Of a stretch of DNA of 64,000 nucleotides, positions 54,413 to 64,000 are shown piece by piece. The DNA comes from Bryoerythrophyllum caledonicum. Its lineage: Eukaryota > Streptophyta > Bryopsida > Pottiales > Pottiaceae. The notes under the pieces were generated by a model. It saw only the letters and a program-made list of their open reading frames with translations. It did not search any database and was not told the origin of the DNA. The first letter of the stretch is position 1. Each line of letters opens with the position of its first letter. Location: assembly GCA_963971425.1 (NCBI GenBank), contig OZ020516.1:34274199-34338198 (forward strand), written 5' to 3'. The position numbers were made by a program, and so were the translations under genes.

Positions 54413-57400
54413 ATGGCTATGGTCCTCCAGCAGCAGCAGGAGGAGCACGACGCCAGGCTGCTGCGCCTGCTCCGGGAGGATCGCGTCCCCGTCGCTGATG
54501 TGCTGCACTGGCTCCACGCGCATCACGGGCCCGGCCCGCCCTCCATCGATCAGGTGCGTGATCTTATTCATCTCCCCCGCGCGCTCTCTCTCTCTCTCTC
54601 GCAAACGGCTTTTTCCTCAGATTAGGGCTAGATTGGATTTTCCCGAATTTGCGTCTCTTTTCGCTCCGTTTGGGGGAATTCGTCGCAAATCTCGAATGCA
54701 CGGTGAAGTTGGAAGTTTTTGGAGTTTTTGCACGAGTTCGCGTCCCTACTCTGTTTTTCAAGCAGCTGATTTGTACAGCATTTCGTTGGTTTGGTTTGGG
54801 CAATCATTCTCTGGGATTCGTCATGTGCAATATGGTTACACGCCCAATTGTGATTACAATTCCACGGTGTTCAATTGTTTTCAGGCTCAATTGTTCCCAC
54901 CTGGCGATCAGCAATGGTGGGAGCAATTAGGAATGACCACTCCTCAGTCTTTCGCGGTGACCTTTTTGAACTGCGTCAGAGCGGAAGTGCAGCCTCTTAT
55001 AGCAGTCGCAGATTCTGTTGGAGACGTGGTGGCTGTGAAGCCTTCTTTTGCACCCGCGGAACCTGTACAATCCAAGGAGCCGGAAATGAAGGTGGTGGAG
55101 GTTCCAAAGGTCGCCACAGAGAATGCTTCAGCTTATAATGGTAGTAAGGGAGGGAAGGATCGACGGAAGTCCACCGGCACGATACTGCAAGCCATCCAAG
55201 AGCCGAAGCGTTTGCAGTTGCCGGTCTATGATGATGATTTTCCTGCTCTTGGAAACGTGAATGTGAAGAAAACAGCGAATCAATCAAAGCAGGTGATTTG
55301 CTTGACTTCTACATAGAGTTCTTTGTAAAGTTATCTGTAGTTTGAACATGATACCCCTGGTTTTTTTATATTGAATTGAAATCAAAATTGTTCTCAATTA
55401 ATCTGAAATCAGCTCAAGGAGAATAAGACGGCTAATATTCATGGTATCTCATGCAAACTTTTTATTCGCTCTCAAGGACGGCGACGGCTAGAACTATTTT
55501 GATTTGAGTTTAGATTTCACCAGCTCTTCCAAAATCAGCTCCTGCGTACTGTCTAATAATTATGCTGACTAAGGAAAGAGTAGTATAATAAGTCAAAGAG
55601 CGGGTGATTTTACAAATAACTCTACTGTCACTGTGCTTCTGTGTAAGATAACAGAGACTCGCTCTTGCTTTCGAATGGTATTTTGTGCTAAGGAGTGATG
55701 ATCTTTTGGCCTTTTTCTGTCGTCTTACATTTTTGCAGAAAAGAAGGGTCAATCCCACCCCAATGGTAAATCCTGTTGTGGACAGCGCATTCATTTTAGC
55801 CAAAGTGGAGGCACCTATGACTACTCAGCAGAACAATGTCAACAAGTCCAAATTATCTGGTGCAGGGCCAGTGAAGGTGGACATGGATGTCCTTATGCAA
55901 AGATGCGAGATCAGCCGAAAACAAAAACAGAAAGAAAAACCTGAGGCCCCAAAGAAGGAGAACATTAAGAATTGGAGTTGGGAGAAGTTTGATTCACGGC
56001 CAACAAGTCAAGGGCTGCCTTCTCATACTGAAGGAAAATTCTCCGGCGTCTTTAACGAGGAAGGCGACGCCATTCCTGCTGTCACTCAAATTGTACGCGC
56101 TACATTCTACTTTTTTTTCTCGAACTTAAGCAGGCAGCGGATTAGTAGCAGGTCCCAATTTTCTGAATGAAGTTAATGGCTCTATTCTGTGCTCTGGTAA
56201 TGTCTTTGTCTGTGTAGGTTGGCTTGAATTAGTTTTTCCCCTCAACTTTAGATATTCTCCAGTAAGTCGTACATGTGATGGCTTTGGTCTTTTGTGATGG
56301 CTTCAAAATGATTTTACACTATTCGAAAAAAGGATATTATACGAGAGTACATGATTTGATTAGATGTCCTTGATCTAAAATAAATAAATATAAATTTGCG
56401 TCCAGTTTTTTCCACGAAGAATGAGTTCTTTAGAATCTTTGATTCAGTTATTGTGCTAGAGCATTACGTAATTTTGATTGCCAACTTGTTGCAGGTTCCA
56501 AATCAAGGAAGTACGAAGTCTGTCTTGGCCGAGCCTGCTAATCCTACAGTTGTGGAGAAAGAACCGGCCTTTGAGGATGCGAGGAGCTCTATTACAGAAT
56601 CCTTGCCCTTGCATTGTCTGTCCAACAAGCTGACTAACCTTGCCTCAGTGCATGCGACTCTCATGGTTGTTAAGCTGGTTCCTTCCCTGTTAGAAGAGCT
56701 TCATTTTCTTCTGCAGCTTTTGAGCCTGGAGCCTGCATTTTCGGGAGCAATCCCTGGTGCTTCCAAGATTATTATAAACTCAATAGCCGAGTATAAGCAG
56801 GAGAAAGAAGCTCTTTTTGTCGATGGCGATGACTGCGCTGGCTATTCAGCATTAGTATTGGAACAGGCAGGCCGCATACTGGATTGTGGTAAGGCACCGT
56901 TCATATTTATTATTATTATTCTAGTTAGCGTAACAGTATGAAGGGACTGGAGAATGTACATCGGTAGTATGACATCTTACTTGTTGTTATCCCCTTTGTA
57001 TTATGGCAGTGGGAGAGCAGATTCTGGTTGCCCTGATTGAAGAGCCTGCCATAGCCAGGCATTCTCCAACTCTTCTGGTGCGCTTGAAAGCATCCTTTGC
57101 AGATCAGCAAGCTGCAGCGCTTCGGAGTTTTAAGGCCTATGAGACTGCTAGTCGTACTAACGGTGTGATTGAGGAATCATCTACGGCGGGTACAGTGAGG
57201 CTAACACCTGGCCTTCCTGTGTCCCTTCCTTTTCAAGCAGCCCGGGATTCCCGTAATATTTTTAAAACACAGGTTCGCTGCCAATTGCCTACCTACGTGA
57301 ATCCATCGAAAGCAGGTTTAGTAGTAGTAGGATTCTCGGTTTACCGTGCACCCTTGAAGGGAGCTTCAAGAGTATGAAGGGCTGTCTTTGTTCCTTGAAA

Positions 57401-60400
57401 ATGTTCTTGATACAATTGCTTTTCTCTTGCAGGAAGAACAGAGGGCTTACAATAACAGGGAACAATGTCGTGACCAATTTTATGCAATCATAAGGGAAGC
57501 TGCCTCTGCTTACAGTGCATTTGGCTTTCTAAAAATGAAGGATCCTGTTAGAAATTTTCTCCAGGTTCTACTGGTGGAGAATTACCCCTGGTTTGCAGGT
57601 AAGTCTATTATCTATGTTACTCTATTAATGTGATCACGAATGAACCACCAGTTAGGATATCTTATTTAATAACTTGAAGACGTAAGTGAACATGTGGGAG
57701 TCAAGTTGTGTAGTCTATCCATGGTTTTATGAGGTCATTATCAATCTTGTGGGCGTGGAGCATAGAGAGCCAGCTCTGAGGCATGTTACTCATAGTTTGA
57801 TGTTGTACTTGCAGAATTGTTTCTGGAACAAGTTTTACAGGTATCTATTACCTTCTCTTGGAAGCTTGTAGGCTCTGAATATTGTATTACAGAGCTTATT
57901 CACTGAAGTTACGCTTAGGATGCTGTTTCCATATCATGGTCCTCGTGATATTGTGAAGCCTTCTGTTGAGATTTCTGAACCTTTGAATTAGTGATCGACA
58001 AAGCTTTGGGTTTTTGTGAACCAGGCTTCAAATTGTGGAGAGACCGATCCAGAGGTTACTAGCCTTGCTAGGCAGGATCCAGCGAAGCTTCAACGTCTAC
58101 ACGATCGTTTGACCTCCACCAATACTAGTCGCCTTCCTGCAGCATCTCAGAAACAAGGGAGTAGTGGGATGGGAAATGGAGATAGTAGGCTTATGCTTTC
58201 ACCAGGCAGCCCTTGGAGCAAAGTGAAAAGCACTGAACAGAGGTTACTGGGGAAGAAAAATGGAACAAACAATGATTTCTCTACAAATAGTGTGCAGGTG
58301 GGTCTCCTTCCATCGAGCTTGTCTGGTTATGCTTGATGTTTGTCTAGCTGAGTGTCAATTTGTGAAGGTCACTTTTGTCCTCAGTTCTATTTTGGAGAAC
58401 TAGGTGAAGTGTTTAATCAGAGGGAAATGGCGACAACTTGGTTTCTGATGGCACAGGGGTGCACTGGTTACTTCATGCATTCTGGTGGTGCCAATAAATT
58501 ACTGCTCTACGCAGAATATAACTATATTCTGACAGTATCAATGTATGTGAAGTGCAGGTCTTGAATAAGGGTAGAGATTCCATAGGAAGTGGCAGGGAGA
58601 GGTCTACTTCGAATGCTGATGGTGGGAGTAAATTCTCAAGCTACTTTCCACAATTTTTGTGCGTATACGTTTGGTTTCTGGAGGCTGCGGACAGTCATCG
58701 ACTGAACACGCAAATGATGTGGAGCATAAAGGGCAAGATCACCGTCCTGACACAGTAATGATCGAACTTTTACATAGCTCCTGTCCTGTTTTGAACCATC
58801 ACCCTATGTTTCCCATCTTTCCATGATATGTTGTTGAATTTTCTGGTCTTGCTCAAACATGACCTTTTCAGCTCCTTTTCTAAGAGGATGCGCACGTTGG
58901 ACGTTTGATTTGTTCATGCAATACTGTTGGAACTTTTTTTGATTCCTTTGCTTCATATGCTGCAGGCTACCTCCTTATTCTCGAGATGCTGCAGACATTG
59001 GTTCGGGCTTTACCCAGAGAGTACTTGCATTGAAGGCACTGGCTGGTCTTCTCGGGTAAGATGCTCTGCATTGGACTCGCTTGATTAAACTTGAAGAAAT
59101 CTAGTTACTGACTTTGTGTTCTTTCAGGTATTTGTTTGTTTCTCCAGGTGCTGGCGCTCGACCTCCTACTCCTGGCCCTGGTGCGCACGATAATACAGGG
59201 AGTACGCTATGGGACATGGCTAGATCAGAGCCACCCGTTGATGTACCTGCTGTTCTATCAAAAGCTCAGCTGGAAGGATCTGTTCTTCTCAATCTGCCAT
59301 GGATTCTGGAATTTCTGCGCCTGCTTAAGGTATATGATCATCTTTTCTGATTCCAGTACGTCAGGCTCTGATCATCAGACATTGGCATACAAGTATGCAT
59401 GCAGACTCTAATATTTGACATTCTTCTTTGCCCCTTTCGTCATCACATCCTTTTTTTTATCTGTTCTGTATGCAGGCAGATTGGCTGGCTATATCTCATC
59501 CTCAATTCCAGTCTATCGTATTGTCTCTTCGAGATCTGTATTTGCTACCAATGTTGAATCCCTCAAGTGAGCAGTTCGGGGTAAGACCTTAGCATGAATT
59601 GTAACTGACTCAATTGTGCAAAATCTTAGCTTGGAAATATCGTGTTCAGTAAGGAAACTTTTTTTAACCAAAAGATCACTTTTTGATACCTATTACTCAC
59701 ATTATAATTTTCCACAGGTAGGAAGCATTTGCATCCTGGCTTCCTTGGATGCGTTCTTCGAATACATGGATTTGACCCCTTTCAATGGCGAATGGTCTCA
59801 AAAGGTTAAAGCAAACACAAGCCCTGTGAAACACAAAGATGAAGGTGAGGATACACGAAGACTATCTGAGATTCAAGCAGAAGAACGACCCCTTGCTTTT
59901 AAGGGCCTGGACACAACGTTGGGAATTATTGACTCTCGATACATCCAGCATTGCTGCCCCCTGCTAATGGTGAGGCCTTTGAGAGAGGATAACCTCACCT
60001 TTTTTCAGTTGCCATTGCTACGAGGGTTCCAACATATCTTTTGGGTTCTCCATGACGCTGTGACGTAGTGGATTATCCAAGGTTCTGCTTGAGTATTGTA
60101 GTTGAAATGTAAATGTTGATTGATGGATCATCTTACGATATTGTTTAAGGAGCATTGCTGAAAAGGTGCATCATTTGTTGTAGCTCACTTCGAATATTTG
60201 CAGGAGTTGAGAGGGGTACTAGTGGAGGGGAAAAAGCGGAGGAACAGACAACGGGAGCCGAATTGGCCTGATAGCCCTGGACAACCAAGGGCACGAACGG
60301 TGCGCAAAATTACTCCCTTACAGCGTCCAGGCCCCTCTCAGTCCTTGGACATCTCAAGCAATTTGCCGATCGGGGAGAAAGTTGCCTTTGAGCATGTCTT

Positions 60401-63400
60401 TGACTCACAAGATAATCAACTTAAGTTGAAGCTCCAGGTATTGACCATACTTTAATATTCCGTATCGTATGCTTACCCTGGATTATAATGTCGGGAGTAA
60501 CGTGTATATAAATGGCTCTGGATTTCGATTTGAAGTGGCTTATTTTTTCTGAATAAGAACTTTAGTGACACGCTTGATATTCACATGAAATGCAGCGCAC
60601 ATTCCTGGAGCAGCGGCCACATCTACGGAGGGTGGTTGATTTTCTTGTCGACACTGCAGCTAGCAATGCAGCTCGTGCTGCAGTCCTGAAAGTAGTGCCC
60701 CCGGCTCTTCAAAATGCTCAGGAAAAACTGCAGGTTTGTTTTCTTGTTCGAGGTCTCTCTCATACTAGCTCCAATGAGGGGCTCGCCAGTCTCCAACATC
60801 CACTCTGCCTAATTGTATACCACAGAAGAATTTGACCTCAAAGTTTGCAGGTTTTTGTTTCCGTTGAATAATCGTCTTTAGGAGGATTGCAGTGTTAAAA
60901 AATTTAGTTTGCCTCCTGCAGATGGTTCTCAGAGGCAGTGGTGGAGACTTATCTCCAGGAGCAACTTCACCATGGAGCATTACCAAAGGCAGTCAAGTGG
61001 AAACAGCTGTTGAACATGTGAGTATAATATGTATAGATGAAATAGCCTAGAAGTTTTCTTGCTTTCCTTGTTTCAGAAACATACTATTAGTTTCAATGAA
61101 ACAATCCTTCACTAGTTTTGTCGAAAGATATTTGAAGTTGAGGGTTATAATATGATTTTTTCAGATTAAAGTTTTCTCTTTTGTCTACAGATTATTACAA
61201 CCACAATCCACCTGCTCCTAGGCCCTGCTATGGACTATGCCAAGGGACACGCTGCAGATAGAACAGCTGAAGCTTTGGCGGCCCTTGCGGATCCTGAAGA
61301 ATCTGCTTTTGTGCTTAGTGTCGCTGCAGGTGTGTAGGAGCATTTCTGATCTTTTTTATATGTCAAACATCTAGAAATAGCCATGAAATTGTATGATGGA
61401 CACTGACTTGCATACTCTAAAATAATATTCTAGTTGAATTAAGTGTGTATGTGGGTCATTGCCTCAGTGATGATCCTTTGAGTTTTCTTTGAGTTTTCCT
61501 TGGAATCTGAAACATGCAGTTTCTCATTTAAATTTAATGTTGACAGGTATTGCAGCAGAGACTGCAGGACAAGCAGCTTGTCAGAAAGCGATGGCGACTA
61601 TTTCTGGAGAAATTCGGAAGAGAATCACAGATGATGTCGAGTCTTGGCGTAGGAAGTCACTCTTGCATGGGCTGGAGGCTTATGGAGGGTCACCAACGAA
61701 TGCAAGCAGGCGAATGCGGGCTCAATCGTGGCCCAGGGCTGGTATTCTGCAGCAACTTCCTGCAGAACACCCGGATCAACTGGAGATTGGAATTGTGCAG
61801 GAAGTATCTTGTTTTTCTGACCTAGTGACAACACCAGGAACAGTTCACTTTAGGGAACCAGAAGACAAAAGTTCACATTCCATGTCTGTGGGAAGTCCTC
61901 ACACGGATACTGTTGTCCAATTGAATTCAATTCTAACCAGCTCTTCAATGAGGACAGCAAAGCCTAGTATGGCTGTCAAGCGTCAGCTCTCGTTCTCTTT
62001 TAAAGATGCGGGACCTACTGGAGATTTTGATCCTAATGAGTACCAAAATGGGACTCTGGCGACTGGCGCATCACCGCTCGGGAGCGAGGAAACTCATAGC
62101 AGGAGGTGGTCCGTTGGGTCTTCTTTGGTAGAGATTGGGCAGAAGAGGTCTAGTTTGAGAGAAACCGGGACCGAGAAAGCTCCAGTCAGAAGGTGGTCTG
62201 TCGGGTCCACTTTTGGAGATAATTGGCAGAAGAGGCCTAATAAAGATCTTAGTCTCTTGGACAGGACGGAAGAGCACGATTCATCAAACGGATTTGCAAG
62301 TGGTGCAGTGATTGGAGAGTTGACGGGTCCACAAATATTTGCTGCGAGGATTGCGGAAGCTTGTAGCAATGCTTGCTATTACTGCTCAGTGAAGCCTTTC
62401 CAAGATGAGAGCAGGCATTTCCTTCGGCAACACCTCGCAATTATTTGCATTTCCTTGGAGGGTTTACTGTCCCGGATTCCTGGTGCATTTCCTGCAGGAG
62501 GATTTGATGCCTTGGTATTCAACCAGGGTACGCACATGCAACGGGCCAGGTAAGATTTCTGCCTGTTTCAGGAATGTGTCTACAATATGGTCATTTGTAA
62601 TTTCACCCGAAGTTTGAACAAGAACTCTCTATGTTTTCGTTGTGAATAATTAAAAACATCTTAAATAGTTCTCAGCATCTAAGGAGAGAAAGGCGGCTTT
62701 CAATCATCAGGGTATATTATGCAAACTCTTCGCTCTCGAACTATAACTACTTGTTTAGACACCACCAAGCTCTTTTATGCACAATGAGGATTTTAATCGA
62801 AAGACCACCAAACTCTTACTATTTAGAGTTATTAGATAGTAGTAAAGGTTATCAAACGAGGGGTATCTTATTGAAACTTTGGGTGACTTTACAAATAACT
62901 CTAGAGTGAGCATTTTTAATTCAACTCTCTCATTCTTCGTCCCTCCATTGAGCTGGTTTTATCGCTGAAAATTCAACGACTCCACAGTCAGGTCCTCTGT
63001 CGCTGATAGTAGAAAACACCTGTAGCGATGAGGTTTCTAAGCTTTTTGTTTTTGAATGGAAGGCTGTGCGAAGAAGCTTCATCAAATCCTGATACTAGCA
63101 GGAACTCCAAGTTGCAGCTTCAGGTAGAGCGTGGCTTAGCCCGGCGATCTGTGGCACTGGCAGTTCATCTGCTTCTATGGGACCCAAGTATAGTGCTGGA
63201 CTCTTCTTCTTCTTCTAGGTCTGACCTGATTGGGTACGATGTGGGCGAATCCAACTTTCTCCAGAAGAGAGACCTCAGCAATGGAGTAACCTCCAAGTTT
63301 GGGGAGGAGATAACCTCCAGTTTTGGGCTGTCCCAAGAGAGTTATTACTCGGATGCAGAATGGTCCATTGGGTTTGCATTGACGGTCATGTGGAAGAAGT

Positions 63401-63923
63401 TAGTTGAAGCTGCAATATTATCTGAGGATTTCCTTCTGCAAGAGTTGCTGACGCCCTGGCGGTGGAAACTTGCCATGACTTCACAGCCTTGGCAGGGGTT
63501 CGTGGACGGGTTCTTCGAGGATTGGTCGGTTACTGTGCAGAAGGGGATTGCGTCCGTATTGATAGGCCTGATTGGGTCGATCTTTTCTGAAGGTTATGAG
63601 ATGCAGATGTGCGCTTTTGTTCGATCCATGTCTGAGAAAAATATTTTTTGCTGCGAGAATGGAGCTACCAGTGCTTCCAAGGCCTTGAATAGTACCAACA
63701 TGAGCAGTGTGAGAACCAAGCAAGACAGACTAGTCAACAGAACGGAGAGCCTCGCGGCTGGTTTAGCTGTGTTCATTCTTCAACACTACTCTCCAGAAGT
63801 GTGCATTGATAAGTTTAGGGGCCAGAATGGCCCATCTGCAAGGCTCTCGAAAGTTGATGCAGAGGGTAGTCTCATCCCCTTGCGGAAATTGGTAGAAAAC
63901 TTATTTCTAGACGGAGAGAAAAC
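54413..63923 (+). CDS. Codanin-1-like protein, 19 exons in window, 3' end missing
   Basis: Exons by GT-AG and phase: 54413-54553, 54885-55292, 55739-56092, 56495-56888, 57010-57272, 57433-57598, 57815-57840, 58025-58297, 58558-58754, 58966-59055, 59128-59329, 59476-59580, 59718-59969, 60204-60437, 60596-60733, 60922-61017, 61191-61329, 61547-62549, 63102-63923; 5303 nt (1767 codons) and a donor GTAAGC at 63924. Family-like features: DDDFPALG near the N-terminus, RQDPAKLQRLHDR, FLEAADSHRLN, LPPYSRDAA, and VLLNLPWILEFLRLLK with DWLAISHPQF, resembling the conserved C-terminal half of codanin-1. Around residue 990 is VRKITPLQ, similar to ASF1-binding B-domains. Animal codanin-1 binds histone chaperone ASF1 and CDIN1; a role in histone supply here is inference. 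Exon 7 is only 26 bp. The start of exon 19 is the least certain junction. No disabling lesion seen. Confidence 0.68.
55435..55640. repeat. Short interspersed repeat in intron 2 of the codanin-1-like gene
   Basis: It shares words in order with 62705-62910 in intron 18: GGTATNTNATGCAAACT, TTCGCTCTC and GGGTGANTTTACAAATAACT. Length is about 205 bp. No clear inverted termini. Confidence 0.45.
62705..62910. repeat. Related repeat in intron 18 of the codanin-1-like gene
   Basis: The direct counterpart of 55435-55640. This intron (552 bp) is the longest in the gene, consistent with insertion. It also carries internal ACCACCAARCTCTTNNTA words. Confidence 0.45.
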
Positions 63924-64000
63924 GTAAGCTTTACTTTCCTTAATTCTTTGAAATCGATATTTTTTCTATAGATGCTTGTACAAAAGCAGCATCTGTTTCT

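Noticed and set aside
54498..55316. Single 272-codon ORF as a separate gene start
   Set aside because: It reads through the first intron of the codanin-1-like gene; the GT-AG junctions 54553/54885 keep the frame of the better ATG at 54413.
1..64000. tRNA, rRNA or other structural RNA genes
   Set aside because: None was recognised by eye. A tRNAscan or Infernal run would be needed to exclude them.

Overview
The window is nuclear DNA of a land plant. It has multi-exon genes with GT-AG introns of about 70-550 bp, a POLTERGEIST-like PP2C, a DeSI/PPPDE-type protein, and plant-type Ty3/gypsy, CACTA, Helitron and MITE elements. Short introns in long genes, a C-terminal PHD finger in one gypsy polyprotein and a LINE with 2A-like motifs make a non-flowering lineage (moss, liverwort, lycophyte or fern) likelier than an angiosperm. 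That is inference; no species call is possible from sequence alone.

Layout. 1-8000 (minus strand): one LINE-type retrotransposon entered from its 5' side. It has an ORF1 interrupted by a Tourist-like MITE, then a low-complexity reading frame with a 9-copy 41-codon repeat and two degenerate 2A-like motifs, then the start of an APE endonuclease that runs off base 1. 8000-16950: repeats and relics (a dimeric ~860 bp tandem repeat, a broken gypsy element with gag, integrase tail and PHD finger, a ~192 bp satellite, a LINE reverse-transcriptase tail, a TTAA-flanked MITE). 16950-24400: AT-rich, gene-poor, with microsatellites and another MITE. 25245-28461: PP2C gene (+). 29758-31048: DeSI-like gene (-), convergent with it. 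32160-32953: GC-rich minisatellite. 32954-50200: a Ty3/gypsy element carrying a 6.3 kb insertion, which itself carries a 2.46 kb CACTA element, so three elements are nested. 50200-53800: a decayed DUF4283-type ORF1/gag relic and a cluster of mini-Helitrons. 54413-63923 and beyond: a codanin-1-like gene (+) of at least 19 exons, continuing past the window end.

The three host genes have no obvious shared pathway: a signalling phosphatase, a deSUMOylating-isopeptidase-like protease, and a probable histone-chaperone-interacting scaffold. Most of the novelty is in the mobile DNA: a 140-codon ORF inside both LTRs of the gypsy element just downstream of the LTR TATA box; near-identical LTRs around a pol with eleven nonsense codons; duplicated 2A-like motifs in a LINE joined by a possible -1 frameshift site; and tandem and tail-to-tail mini-Helitrons. 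All coordinates come from reading the sequence by eye; no database or structure search was possible.
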